Shown here: positions 33,799-43,406 of the stretch, in pieces
Position numbering within the stretch: the first letter of the stretch is position 1
Layout of the letters: every line of letters starts with the position of its first letter
Origin: DASVEE01 sp036380735
GTDB taxonomy: Bacteria; Acidobacteriota; Thermoanaerobaculia; Gp7-AA8
NCBI GenBank assembly: GCA_036380735.1
Contig: DASVEE010000006.1
Span: 1-64,000 of the forward strand
Length of the DNA: 64,000 nt
Direction of reading: 5' to 3'
Notes under the pieces: model-generated
Told to the model about the DNA's origin: nothing
Seen by the model: only the letters and a program-made list of their open reading frames with translations
The model's database searches: none
Program-made: the position numbers and the translations under genes

Positions 33799-36711
33799 AT
33801 GCAGCGTGTGGTGGTCCTGATCCTGGTCTGTCTGTCGCTTTTCGCCGTATCCGCGGATGCCGCGCCGGCGAAGAAGGCCGCGAAGCCGGCTCCGTCGTTT
33901 CCCTGCTCCGGCGGCAAAGAGGCCGACCTGCCGCTGCCGCACACGCTGGCGAAAGACAAAGATCCGGCGGCGTACCAGCGCCTCCTCTCCGACTTCCTCA
34001 ACAGCCGGCGCTACCGCGAGCTCGGGTGGTGCGTCGACAAGGGGCTGCGCGATACCGGCCCATACATCAACGGCCGCTATTACGGGACGCATCCCGTCGT
34101 GCGCATCTGGTACTCGCCTGCCGCGATTCGCTGGCTGCGCAACGGCCGCAAAGGCGCGATCGACGATCGGGCCATGATCGTCAAGGAGCAATTCGCCAAC
34201 ACGCCGGCGTCGCAGTTCGAAGGGAAGACCGACGAGGAGATCGACGCCTGGTTCTTCAACGGCAACGCCGACTGGACCGTCATGGTGCGCGATACGAAAG
34301 GCTCCGCCGATGGCTGGTACTGGGCGGAGATCTGGCAGACCGACTACAAGTTCGATACGTACGACGCGCCGTTCCCCGTCTTCAACTCCGGCTTCGGTCT
34401 CTACTGCCTCCGTTGCCACGCCTCGGCCGAGAAAGAGCTCACCTTCACCGCCCAGTCGAACATCAAAGGACTGCCGGGCGAGCCGCTGACGTTCCGCGAC
34501 GATCAGTCGTGGCGTCCCGCGTGGCCTCCGGCAGTGACGGCGCAGACCGCGACGCCGACAGCCGCCGCGCACGCGCCGGTGGTGCACCAGCGGAAGACGA
34601 CGGCCGCACACGATGCCGACGATCCCGGCGAAGCGAATCACCCTCGCGCCGAGACCGCGGAGATGGCCGAGCGCTCCGTCGCGCCGTCGGGACCGAGCAA
34701 GGCGCTGCTCGACTTTCTCACCACGCTGCCGACCGGTCCCGACTTCAAGCCTCGCCCGCTGCCGGGGGAGAACTACGACCACATCGTCTCGCCGCACGGC
34801 AACCCGCAGCTCTTCCTCACGTCCGATCAATGCATGGGCTGCCACGCCGGCAACACGTACGGCAACGTGATGCTCGTGACCGACGCGAACGGCAAAGTCA
34901 CGGCGGACATCTCCCCGTACGGCGAGTGGCGCTGGTCGCCGATGGGACTGGCCGGACGCGATCCCGTCTTCTACGCGCAGCTCGACAGCGAGATCGCCTT
35001 CCTCGACACCCTCGGCGATCCGAAAAAGACCGCGCAGGTCGTCGATCTCTGTTTCAGTTGCCACGGGGCGATGGGGCAGCGGCAGCTCAAGCTCGACACC
35101 GGCGGCAAGCAGCTCTTCAACCGCGAATGGGTCTATGAGACCGACAAGCACAAGGCGTCGTTCGAGCCAGGTGCGCTCGCGCGCGACGGCGTCAGTTGCA
35201 CCGTGTGCCACCACATCAAGCGCGACGACTCGCCGCTCCCCGAATTCCTCAAGAACACCATCAACGGCGGGTTCCTCTACACGAAGCCGGAGGAATTGGG
35301 CGGCCCGTTCGAAAAGCCATCGATCCCGCCGATGAAGAATGGCCTCGGCATCACCCCGGTCCACGACGACTACATGAAGGACTCGCGGATCTGCGGCACC
35401 TGCCACGCCATCAACCTGCCGGTGCTCGACGCCAAGTCGGATGCCTCGGTCGACGAGCGCTCCGGCAAAGGGCCGGATCCGTTCGACAACTGTCCGCTCG
35501 GCGACGGGCACTGCTCGTTCGAGCAGGGGACGTATCTCGAATGGCTCAACAGCTCGTTCCAGAACGAGATCGGCAAAGGCGGGCCGCAGGCGCAGACGTG
35601 TCAGGACTGCCACATGAAGGGAACCTTCGAAGGGAAGGTCATCCAGACGAAGATCGCGGCGGTCGAAGACAACAACTACCCCGCGGCCGAGCACCGCGCG
35701 CCGAACGCGGAGCTGAACGTGCCGGTGCGCACGTCCGGCTACGTGCGCCATCAGTTCCAGGGACTCAACGCCTTCCTCCTCGGCTTCTTCTCCCAGTTCA
35801 GCAACCTCCTCGGCGTGCGCACGTGCAGCTACATGGCGAGCGGCTGCTCCGAGAAGACGTGGTTCTCCAACATCCCGACGGCGATGGCGAACTTCGAGCA
35901 GCAGGCGCGGAACGAGACCGCGACGATCGCCGCGACGAAGCCTTCGTTCGCGAAGAATGCCGACGGCACGGTGACGCTGACGTCCGACGTCGCCGTGACG
36001 AATCTCACCGGCCATCGCTTTCCCAGTGGCGTCAGTTTCCGGCGCGCGTTCATCGAGTTCACGGTGCGCGACCGCGACGGGAAGCTGCTGTTCGCGTCCG
36101 GACGCACGAACGCCGCGGGCGTGATCGTCGACATGAACGACAAGCCGCTGCCGTCGGAGTACGTCGGCTCGCGCGGCCCGAACGGGCAGACGTACCAGCC
36201 GCACTACTGGGCGCCCGGCAATCCCATCTCACGGCCCGATCAGGTGCAGATCTACGAAGAGCTGCTCAAGGATGCCGACGGCAAGTTCACGACGAGCTTC
36301 CTCCGGCAGGACGTGCACTTCAAGGACAACCGCATCCTGCCGCGCGGCTGGACGCACGCCGGTCCCGATCCGAAGCTGCTCTTCGGCCGCGCGCTGGAGG
36401 AGACGCGCCCCGACGGCGTCGGCACCGACGCCCACTACGCCGATCCCCTCGGCGCCAAAGGGCAAGCCGTCGTCCGCTACCAGGTCGCACTCCCCGCGGG
36501 CACCGACACCAGCTCTCTGCAGATCGCGGCGAAGCTCTATTACCAGAGCATCCCGCCGTATTACCTCAACCAGCGCTTCGAACAGGCCGGCAACCAGCCC
36601 GCCACGCAACGCCTCTTCCACATCGTGACGCACTTCGACACCACGCAGACGTATGGCCTGGCAAAGCCGCCACTGGAGAACTGGAAGCTGTTGATCGCGG
36701 AATCCAGGTGA
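33799..36711 (+). CDS. Six-heme c-type cytochrome, exported
   Basis: A 970-residue protein with a signal peptide (MQRVVVLILVCLSLFAVSAD) and GGAGG before the ATG. Six CxxCH motifs occur at 203 (CLRCH), 345 (CMGCH), 418 (CFSCH), 467 (CTVCH), 532 (CGTCH) and 601 (CQDCH). Residues 45-200 precede the first heme and look like a cytochrome P460-like fold (GRYYGTHPVVRIWYSPAAIR), weakly recognised. Residues 240-300 are a low-complexity Ala/His/Thr linker. From about 640 to 970 there are no hemes and the sequence is beta-rich (VTLTSDVAVTNLTGHRFPSG), similar to the C-terminal part of the five-heme protein at 5988. Probable electron carrier or periplasmic redox enzyme. Confidence 0.87.
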   Translation: MQRVVVLILVCLSLFAVSADAAPAKKAAKPAPSFPCSGGKEADLPLPHTLAKDKDPAAYQRLLSDFLNSRRYRELGWCVDKGLRDTGPYINGRYYGTHPVVRIWYSPAAIRWLRNGRKGAIDDRAMIVKEQFANTPASQFEGKTDEEIDAWFFNGNADWTVMVRDTKGSADGWYWAEIWQTDYKFDTYDAPFPVFNSGFGLYCLRCHASAEKELTFTAQSNIKGLPGEPLTFRDDQSWRPAWPPAVTAQTATPTAAAHAPVVHQRKTTAAHDADDPGEANHPRAETAEMAERSVAPSGPSKALLDFLTTLPTGPDFKPRPLPGENYDHIVSPHGNPQLFLTSDQCMGCHAGNTYGNVMLVTDANGKVTADISPYGEWRWSPMGLAGRDPVFYAQLDSEIAFLDTLGDPKKTAQVVDLCFSCHGAMGQRQLKLDTGGKQLFNREWVYETDKHKASFEPGALARDGVSCTVCHHIKRDDSPLPEFLKNTINGGFLYTKPEELGGPFEKPSIPPMKNGLGITPVHDDYMKDSRICGTCHAINLPVLDAKSDASVDERSGKGPDPFDNCPLGDGHCSFEQGTYLEWLNSSFQNEIGKGGPQAQTCQDCHMKGTFEGKVIQTKIAAVEDNNYPAAEHRAPNAELNVPVRTSGYVRHQFQGLNAFLLGFFSQFSNLLGVRTCSYMASGCSEKTWFSNIPTAMANFEQQARNETATIAATKPSFAKNADGTVTLTSDVAVTNLTGHRFPSGVSFRRAFIEFTVRDRDGKLLFASGRTNAAGVIVDMNDKPLPSEYVGSRGPNGQTYQPHYWAPGNPISRPDQVQIYEELLKDADGKFTTSFLRQDVHFKDNRILPRGWTHAGPDPKLLFGRALEETRPDGVGTDAHYADPLGAKGQAVVRYQVALPAGTDTSSLQIAAKLYYQSIPPYYLNQRFEQAGNQPATQRLFHIVTHFDTTQTYGLAKPPLENWKLLIAESR

Positions 36712-36756
36712 CAGGACGGATAGGACCGATGGGACAAATAGGACCGATGGGAGAGA
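36708..36756. repeat. Nonamer element, single (left) arm
   Basis: Four to five units (GACAGGACGGATAGGACC onward) directly after the cytochrome stop (TGA ending at 36711); no facing right arm before the next gene. Confidence 0.85.
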
Positions 36757-36796
36757 TCCTTGTTCCCAATTCACCCGTTCCAAACGTCTAGCTGAT

Positions 36797-38149
36797 ATGA
36801 GCATGCAGAGAATCGCGGCGATCGTGCTGTCGCTGTGCGCGGTCGCGTCCTCCGCGTTTGCGGAAAAGTTCCTGTCGATCTCCGACATCCACTTCAACCC
36901 GTTCGCCGACCCGGCGCTCGTGACGAAGCTCGAAGCGGCTGACGTCTCGCAGTGGCAGGCCATCTTCGCCACCTCCACCTCCAAGGCGTTCGTCACCTAC
37001 GGGAGCGACATCAACGACCCGCTGTTCCGGTCGGCGGTCGCCGCGATGCAGCAGCGGCTGCCGTCGCCGGCGTTCGTGCTCATCTCCGGCGACTTCCTCG
37101 CGCACGACTTCGAGCAGAACTACCAGCAGTACGCGACCGACAAGAGCAGGGACGCGTACACGGCGTTCGTCGCCAAGACCAACGCCTACATCGCCTCGGT
37201 CCTCCGCGGCGCGTACCCCGACGTGCGCATCTATCCCACGCTCGGCAACAACGATTCGAACTGCGGCGACTACGCCGTGCAGCCGAACGGGCCGTTCCTG
37301 GCTGATTTTCGCGACATCTGGAGCCCGGCCGTCGCGTCGCCGTCATTCGATCGCCGCTTCCCGACGGGCGGCTACTACCACGCCGACGTGCCCCGCCTCC
37401 GCAACGTGCGCATCATCGCGCTCAATACGAATCTCTTCTCCACGAAGTACCAGAACCCCTGCGGTACACCCGGCCCCGACGCAGGGCTGCAGGAGTTGGA
37501 GTGGCTCGACGCCGAGCTGCGCCTCGCGCGGAAGCTCGGCAAGCGCGTCTGGCTGCTGTTCCACATCCCGCCGGGGATGGACGTGTATGACTCCGTGACC
37601 TACGGCGGCTCCTGTCCCGACCTGAAGGCGCAGACGTTCTGGAAGGACGAGTACCTGCAGCAGTACCTGCGCATCACCGCGGCGCACCGGCAGACGATCG
37701 CCGGCTCGTTCGCCGGTCACACGCACCAGGACGAGTTCCGCATCGCCACGGGCGACTTCATCCACATCACGCCGTCGATCACGCCGATCTTCGGCAACAA
37801 CCCCGCGTTCGAGGTCGTCGACGTCGAACGCAACGGCGACGTCACCGGCTACACCGCCTGGCACCTGCCGAACGTGACACTGCCGTGGGCGCGCGAATAT
37901 GAATTCCGCGAAGCGTACAAGAAGACCAGGTACGACACCACGACGCTGACGCAGATCGCCGCGGCGATCCACAGCACGCCGGCCACACGAGAGCAGTACT
38001 TTGGCTTCATGTCTTCAGGTGCTCCCAAGAGCACGGCCGGGGCGCTGTCGATGTGGCAGGCGTACTGGTGCGGCCTGACGAAGATGACGGGCAACGCGTT
38101 CAGTACGTGCTATTGCCCGGCGCCGGCGACGGGCAACGGGGCGCGATAG
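36797..38149 (+). CDS. Secreted metallophosphoesterase, acid sphingomyelinase-like
   Basis: A 450-residue exported protein: signal MSMQRIAAIVLSLCAVASSA, then a calcineurin-like phosphoesterase core with all metal-ligand blocks: SDIHFNPFAD (25-40), LISGDFLAHD (about 95), LGNNDSNCGD (about 150), LLFHIPPGMD (His about 255) and AGHTHQDEFR (about 310). The domain length, SDIHFNP and NNDSNCGDY resemble the acid sphingomyelinase-like phosphodiesterase branch, which acts on phosphodiesters or nucleotides. The last two codons are CGA TAG, within the end of the next nonamer element. It stands 85 bp after the six-heme cytochrome; functional linkage is not evident. Confidence 0.88.
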   Translation: MSMQRIAAIVLSLCAVASSAFAEKFLSISDIHFNPFADPALVTKLEAADVSQWQAIFATSTSKAFVTYGSDINDPLFRSAVAAMQQRLPSPAFVLISGDFLAHDFEQNYQQYATDKSRDAYTAFVAKTNAYIASVLRGAYPDVRIYPTLGNNDSNCGDYAVQPNGPFLADFRDIWSPAVASPSFDRRFPTGGYYHADVPRLRNVRIIALNTNLFSTKYQNPCGTPGPDAGLQELEWLDAELRLARKLGKRVWLLFHIPPGMDVYDSVTYGGSCPDLKAQTFWKDEYLQQYLRITAAHRQTIAGSFAGHTHQDEFRIATGDFIHITPSITPIFGNNPAFEVVDVERNGDVTGYTAWHLPNVTLPWAREYEFREAYKKTRYDTTTLTQIAAAIHSTPATREQYFGFMSSGAPKSTAGALSMWQAYWCGLTKMTGNAFSTCYCPAPATGNGAR

Positions 38150-38255
38150 GACCTGAGGACGAATAGGACGGATAGGACGAACGGGCTCCACCGGTGTGCA
38201 ATTGATCTTTTAGTCCCATCCGTCCTATCCGTCCTATCTGTCCTATCCGTCCCTT
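38148..38255. repeat. Nonamer palindromic element (two arms) overlapping a gene end
   Basis: Left arm begins at CGATAGGACCTGAGGACG (its TAG, 38147-38149, is the phosphoesterase stop) with four units; the centre contains TGCAATTGATC; right arm GTCCCATCCGTCCTATCCGT onward to CGTCCC. Confidence 0.9.
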
Positions 38256-38368
38256 GCCCCCCAGCGTTGTCTCATTTCTTCCGTTTCCTTGCCTTTCTCC
38301 GTTGCCGGACATAAGTCTTCAATGCCGGAGCTAAACAACCTGACGTCAGGCCCGGACAGGAGAAAGCA

Positions 38369-41300
38369 ATGTCCATCCGTCTGTTCGACCGGGCTCACGC
38401 CCGCTGGTTGTTCGTCCTTCTGATCTGCGCCTGTGGCGGTGTGCCGCTCCACCTTTCGATGAAGAACAACGCGTCCGAGGAGCGGGGAGCGGGGCGCGCG
38501 GATACGAAGAGCGGCCGCTTCGCCGCGCAGACTCTGTCGACGACCGGCGTGCAGGTTTACGGGCGCCTCGCGCTCCAGCCGACCGCGGAGCGCGGCGCGG
38601 ACAACATCGAGCTGCCCGACATCGACGTCACGCTGCAGGATGCGTCGAACGGCACGACCGTCGCCACCGCGAAGACGGAGCTCGACGGCAAGTTCCGTCT
38701 TCGCTCCGGCAGCTCCGGTACCTTCCGTGTCTGCTGGAGCGCCGGCGGGATCGGCAGCGGCTGCGGCGCCACGTTCCAGACCGGCAGCGGCACTCACCTC
38801 CTCGGTCAGGTCCCAATCCGGGGCAAGGCGGGGGTCGTGTACGGGAAAGCTCTGACGCGCGACGGACGGCCGTGCTGGATCACGGACGCCTTCTTCCAGC
38901 TCGACGTCTACACGAAGGTGAGCCTGCTCGACGGCGCCGGCAACAACGTCCAGCCGGCGATCCGCGCGAACTGGCAGGGCGAGTACGCGTTCGGCGGCCT
39001 CGGCTCCATCCAGCATTTCGTCCGCGCCGAATGCGAAAAGTCGGCGATCCAGCTCGCCGTGCCGACCACGAGTCTCGCGCAGGTGAACCTCACGCTGCCG
39101 AATCGTGCGCCACGGATCGGTGGCGTCGCCGCGTTCGACGCGGCGAGCTTCGGCCTCACGCGCGCGCCGGTTGGTGCCACGATCCGGGTCAACGCCGAGG
39201 CTCGGGATCCGGAGAACGACGCGATCGAGTATTTGTGGCGGACCGCTGACGGCACCGTCGTCACCGGCGGCAACAGCCCGCAGCAGCAGTGGACGCTCGC
39301 CTCCGCGGCCGGCCTGCACACGCTCTACCTCATGGCGCGTGACGGCAAGGGGGGCTACGCGTACAAGCGCTTCGACATCCCCTCCGGTGCGACGAAGCTC
39401 AACTTCTCCGGCACCGTCATCGACGAGACGACGCAGTTGGCCGTCGCCGGTGCTTCGGTCTCGATCGGCACCGTCACCACCACGACGAACAGCCGCGGAT
39501 GGTTCCGGCTCGCCGTGCCGCCGATGCCGCGTCCCGAGCGCTACGTGCTGAACGTCCGCCACGGGCAGTACTCGCTGCTCTCGCGCATCCATGACAAAGA
39601 GAGCGTCGGGCAGACGTACGAGCTCACGCAGGCGCAGGTCACCAACGTCGATCCCTCGCTCCCCATCAACCTGCTCGATTCCAACTCCGCCGGGCCGTGC
39701 GGCGTCCGGACGCAGAGCGGCGAGCAGACGCAATGCCGCCATCGCGGAGCACGCGTAATCATTCCGCCGGGCGCGCTGGTCGACGCCGAAGGGAAGACGG
39801 CCGTCGCACCGGTGCGCGTGGCGCTGACGACGCTCAACCCCGCCCGTCGCGCTCTGCCCGGCGACTATCGCGCCGTCGACCGGAACGGTGAGACGACGGA
39901 GCTCCTCAGCTTCGGCGCCGCGAACGTCGATCTGCGCAGCGCAACCGGACAGCCGCTGAACCTCCGGCCCGGGGTCAACGCCGAGCTGCGCGTTCCGGTC
40001 TCCGATCTGCAGCGCCCCTCGGCGCCGGCGATCATCCCGCTCTGGTCTTACGACGAGGACCGCGGTCTGTGGATCGAGGAAGGACAGGCCACGCTGCAGA
40101 ACACCGCCGAGGGCTGGATGTATGTGGGAAAGACGCCGCACTTCTCGACGCTGAACATGGACATCTCCGGCAACGACGTGGCGCAGAGCACCTGCGTGCG
40201 GCTGGAGCTCGGCTCCTCCCTCGCCGGCTGGACCAACCTCGTGCTGCGGGCGTACGTCAGCTACGCCGGTACGTCGTTGCAGGTGAAGGAGACGGCGCTC
40301 GACAACCAGCAGTATCACGCCATCTACCGCATCCCGTACTCGCCGCCGGCGGCGGGGCCGAACACGCTGCGCCTCGAGCTGCGCGGCACGTACAACGGCA
40401 CGACGGTCGTGCTGCTGAACAACATCATCAATACCGATGCGCGCCCGCAGATGACCGGCACCAATCTCTTCCCGCCGTATCCGTACACGGAGTGCGGCGT
40501 TCCGATCCTGCTGGAGGCGGATCCCGTCAATCTGCCGTACTACGGCGACATCAACGCCACCGGTCTGCCGTCCTTCCTCACCGGACCGAACGGCCAGTTC
40601 AATCCCTCCACGGGCGCGCAGGACGCGATCGACTACTACAACACGATCGATCCCGGCAATCTCACGAATCCCACGCTCAGCCAGTGGTGGACCAACCACG
40701 GCTTCAGCGGCGTCGACGGCAGCGGCGGCGACGCCTCCGCGGCCTACCTCAACTTCAACGATCTCGGCTTCGGCCGCAACATGAACTGCAAGGTGACCGG
40801 CGCGGACCTCGCGTGCTTCGTCACCAACTACGGCCTGCCCGATCAGAACCTCGCGAACGCGGACGCCGCGGAGTTGCAGGACCCGGCGCAGCGCGGAGCG
40901 ACCGTCGCGATGGAGTACATCGCCTCGGAGCCTGCCGATCGCCGCGTGCGCTTCTACGTCTACGCGCCGGGCAACCCCGCCACCGCCGGGAAGCTCGAGT
41001 TTGCCGATCTCGACGGCCTCGGCCCGAAGCCGGTGCCGCACCTCTGCGTCGTCTGCCACGGCGGCTCGTACGACTCCACCGCGCAGAACGTCGTCAACGC
41101 GCGCTTCCGTGAGTTCGACCTGCCGTCGTTCAAGTACTCGAGCGCCCGCTCGTGGGACTTCAGCGGCCCGAACAACTTCACGCTGACCAATCCCGAGCTG
41201 ACGAACTTCACGCTGCTGAACAAGATGGTGCGCGACATCTCGCCGGGGACGCCGATCCAGGCCCTCATCGACGCCTGGTACACGACCGGGTACGTCGGAG

Positions 41301-41581
41301 CGAAGAAGCCGGTCCTCCCCACGCCGCCCGCCGGGTGGAGCGGTCAGGTCGCCGGCTATCACAACGTCTACGCGCAGAGCTGCCGAACCTGCCACGTGGC
41401 GCGCGACGCCCCGTTCGACTTCACCTTCGGTACGTCGGGCTCTTTCGCCAGCACGGAGTACGCGGTGTGCGGCTCACCGAAGGTCATGCCCAACGCCTAC
41501 GTGACCTACAAGAACTTCTGGAGCGACACGCAACGCGTGATCGATTACACCGCGCTCACCAGCGCCGGGACCTGCCAGTAA
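38369..41581 (+). CDS. Large exported protein with carboxypeptidase-regulatory-like and PKD-like domains and two c-heme motifs
   Basis: A 1070-residue protein. AGGAG lies 7 bases before the ATG; the N-terminus has a hydrophobic segment (WLFVLLICACGGVPLHLSM) that may carry a lipobox at CACGG. Residues 60-240 and 340-420 contain carboxypeptidase-regulatory-like modules (TVATAKTELDGKFRLRSG; SGTVIDETTQLAVAGASVSI). A PKD-like domain lies between them (AEARDPENDAIEYLWRTADG). Residues about 700-1070 hold two heme-binding motifs, LCVVCHGGSY (about 893) and CRTCHVARDA (about 1005), in an otherwise unrecognised C-terminal domain. Surface adhesion-like modules joined to a diheme domain are unusual; it may be a cell-surface redox protein. 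Followed by a hairpin terminator. Confidence 0.75.
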   Translation: MSIRLFDRAHARWLFVLLICACGGVPLHLSMKNNASEERGAGRADTKSGRFAAQTLSTTGVQVYGRLALQPTAERGADNIELPDIDVTLQDASNGTTVATAKTELDGKFRLRSGSSGTFRVCWSAGGIGSGCGATFQTGSGTHLLGQVPIRGKAGVVYGKALTRDGRPCWITDAFFQLDVYTKVSLLDGAGNNVQPAIRANWQGEYAFGGLGSIQHFVRAECEKSAIQLAVPTTSLAQVNLTLPNRAPRIGGVAAFDAASFGLTRAPVGATIRVNAEARDPENDAIEYLWRTADGTVVTGGNSPQQQWTLASAAGLHTLYLMARDGKGGYAYKRFDIPSGATKLNFSGTVIDETTQLAVAGASVSIGTVTTTTNSRGWFRLAVPPMPRPERYVLNVRHGQYSLLSRIHDKESVGQTYELTQAQVTNVDPSLPINLLDSNSAGPCGVRTQSGEQTQCRHRGARVIIPPGALVDAEGKTAVAPVRVALTTLNPARRALPGDYRAVDRNGETTELLSFGAANVDLRSATGQPLNLRPGVNAELRVPVSDLQRPSAPAIIPLWSYDEDRGLWIEEGQATLQNTAEGWMYVGKTPHFSTLNMDISGNDVAQSTCVRLELGSSLAGWTNLVLRAYVSYAGTSLQVKETALDNQQYHAIYRIPYSPPAAGPNTLRLELRGTYNGTTVVLLNNIINTDARPQMTGTNLFPPYPYTECGVPILLEADPVNLPYYGDINATGLPSFLTGPNGQFNPSTGAQDAIDYYNTIDPGNLTNPTLSQWWTNHGFSGVDGSGGDASAAYLNFNDLGFGRNMNCKVTGADLACFVTNYGLPDQNLANADAAELQDPAQRGATVAMEYIASEPADRRVRFYVYAPGNPATAGKLEFADLDGLGPKPVPHLCVVCHGGSYDSTAQNVVNARFREFDLPSFKYSSARSWDFSGPNNFTLTNPELTNFTLLNKMVRDISPGTPIQALIDAWYTTGYVGAKKPVLPTPPAGWSGQVAGYHNVYAQSCRTCHVARDAPFDFTFGTSGSFASTEYAVCGSPKVMPNAYVTYKNFWSDTQRVIDYTALTSAGTCQ

Positions 41582-41590
41582 CCCAAGTCT

Positions 41591-41617
41591 GCGCCCGCCC
41601 CCGAGTGGGGCGGGCGC
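41591..41617 (+). terminator. GC-rich terminator hairpin
   Basis: A perfect 11-bp stem GCGCCCGCCCC / GGGGCGGGCGC with a 5-base loop, 9 bases after the stop of the diheme exoprotein. There is only a weak T-run downstream. Confidence 0.7.
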
Positions 41618-41618
41618 C

Positions 41619-41645
41619 AAGTCCTATCCGTCCCATCGTTCCCCG
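41619..41645. repeat. Nonamer element, short right arm
   Basis: Two units (GTCCTATCCGTCCCATC) ending with the conserved terminus CGTTCCCCGG, directly after the terminator hairpin; no left arm. Confidence 0.8.
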
Positions 41646-41762
41646 GTCTGTCTGCTTCCGCCGACACTCCTTCGTCTGGTTTACCGGACGGCCGCCGCGG
41701 GGGGCGGTTGCCTTCGCACGGCTGCAAAGAATGCAGCCGCAACAGGTTATGCTGCGGGTTAC

Positions 41763-43331
41763 GTGCACTCGCACCGATCGAAGGACGGCCCCGACGTTGC
41801 GTTGTCCTGGCCCATGCGTTACGCATGGGTCGCGTTTGCCGTCAGCGTCGTGGTGCGCATCGGCTTCGTCTTTTCTCACGGCCTCAACTCGGATGAGCCG
41901 CAGCATCTCCACGTCGCGTGGGCCTGGTCGCGTGGCCTCGTGCAGTACCGCGACGTCTTCGACAACCACCTGCCGCTGCTGCACGTGCTCTTCGCGCCGC
42001 TCTTCCGAGTCATGGACGAAGAGTCGTCGGTCTTCGTCATCGCGAGGCTGGTCATGCTGCCGGTCGCCCTCGCGAGCGCCTGGCTCGTCTACCTCATCAC
42101 TCGGCGCCTGACCGGACCCTACATCGGATTGATGGCGGCGACGGTGTTCAACGTCATCCCACCGTGGCTGCCGAAGAGCGTCGAGTTCCGCAACGACACG
42201 CTGTGGGTGTTTCTCTGGCTGGCGAGCATCGCCTGCGTCGCCGCGCCGAAGCGGCCGCGCTGGGGTGCGGCCGGGCTGCTGTCCGGACTCTGCATCCTCG
42301 CGTCGATCAAAGCCGTGCCTTTGTTGCTCGCACATGCGATCGCGCTGGTCGTCGCACGGCGCCTCCCCGCGCGGGCCGAGGTGCTGCGGTTCGCCGCCGG
42401 ACTGGCGGTGCCGCTGCTGGTGTGTGCCGTCGCCTTCGCCTCGGTCGGCGCCCTCGGCGAGCTCGTTTACGCAACGCTGCTCTACAACGCCGCGGTGCCC
42501 GTGGCTGCCGCGCGGCGCATCGGCGGCGCCATCGCCTTCGCGGTCATCGCCGCGGTGGCGCTGCGGTATCGGCCGCCCGGTGGACCGGTGACGCTCTTTG
42601 CCGGCGGGTACGTGCTGGTCATCCTCTGCTTCTGGCCGATCGTGACGCCGCGCGATTTTCTGCCGCTCGCCGCCGTCGGGGCATTCGCACTCGCGTGGCG
42701 CGCACGCACCTGGCGCGCGGCGCCGGTCACGCTCCTGGTGCTCACGATCGCCGGCAGCATCTGGTACGCGCGTCTGTGGCGACCGCCGGATCTCTCGCGG
42801 CATCAGTACGTCGATGCCGTTCTCGCCATCACGACGTCCCGTGATTTCGTTTACGACCTCAAGGGCGACTCGGTCTTCCGCCGCCGGGCCGTGTATCCGA
42901 TATACGACGTCGTCGGCCGCGCGCTCACCGCGAAGGGCGACTTGAAGGACCGCGGCCCGGAGGCGATGGTGGCGCGCGGCTGTTGCGTGGCGATGCGCGA
43001 CACGTCGTTCCTGCCGCCGCGGTCGCGAGCCTTTCTGGCGCGCCACTTCCTCGACACCGGCCACCTGCGCGTCTGCGGTACGACGGCACGCGACGGCACG
43101 TTCGAGATCGCGGTGCCGCAGGTCTACGCGATCAGCAGTGCGCGGCCGTCGATGCTGCTGCTCGACGGCAGGCCGTACGACGGTCCCCGTTTTCTCCGCC
43201 GTGGACGGCACACGCTGGCCGGCCCTGGCGCCGCCGGCGCGATGATCGTGTGGTCGCCGGCCGTCGAGGCGGTCCGTGACCACCGCGCCGTCGCACGGGT
43301 GGCGGCGTTGCGTGACCGAGGGGGTCGATAG
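41763..43331 (+). CDS. GT39/ArnT-like membrane glycosyltransferase
   Basis: A 522-residue multi-spanning protein with a GTG start; an ATG at 41814 is an alternative. About 10 hydrophobic helices follow. The first periplasmic loop reads HGLNSDEPQHLHVAWAWSRG then LVQYRDVFDNHLPLLHVLF, with the acidic Asp-Glu pair used by polyprenyl-phosphate-sugar-dependent transferases of the GT-C fold (PMT/ArnT/GT39). The C-terminal 120 residues are soluble and beta-like. Likely transfers a sugar from a lipid carrier to an exported acceptor; the acceptor is unknown. Its CGA TAG end lies in the next nonamer element. Confidence 0.82.
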   Translation: MHSHRSKDGPDVALSWPMRYAWVAFAVSVVVRIGFVFSHGLNSDEPQHLHVAWAWSRGLVQYRDVFDNHLPLLHVLFAPLFRVMDEESSVFVIARLVMLPVALASAWLVYLITRRLTGPYIGLMAATVFNVIPPWLPKSVEFRNDTLWVFLWLASIACVAAPKRPRWGAAGLLSGLCILASIKAVPLLLAHAIALVVARRLPARAEVLRFAAGLAVPLLVCAVAFASVGALGELVYATLLYNAAVPVAAARRIGGAIAFAVIAAVALRYRPPGGPVTLFAGGYVLVILCFWPIVTPRDFLPLAAVGAFALAWRARTWRAAPVTLLVLTIAGSIWYARLWRPPDLSRHQYVDAVLAITTSRDFVYDLKGDSVFRRRAVYPIYDVVGRALTAKGDLKDRGPEAMVARGCCVAMRDTSFLPPRSRAFLARHFLDTGHLRVCGTTARDGTFEIAVPQVYAISSARPSMLLLDGRPYDGPRFLRRGRHTLAGPGAAGAMIVWSPAVEAVRDHRAVARVAALRDRGGR

Positions 43332-43400
43332 GACGAATGGGACCTACGGGATGAATAGGACTTATGTTTGTCCCATTCGTCCCATCTGTCCCATCGTTGC
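43326..43400. repeat. Nonamer palindromic element (two arms) overlapping a gene end
   Basis: It starts CGATAGGACGAATGGGACC, its TAG being the GT39 stop (43329-43331). Three left units, a short centre (TTATGTTT) and three right units ending CCCATCGTTGCC. It lies between convergent genes. Confidence 0.9.
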
Positions 43401-43406
43401 CTTGAA

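Noticed and set aside
36797..41581. An operon joining the phosphoesterase and the 1070-residue protein
   Set aside because: A full palindromic element and about 110 bp of further spacing separate them, and no shared function is evident.
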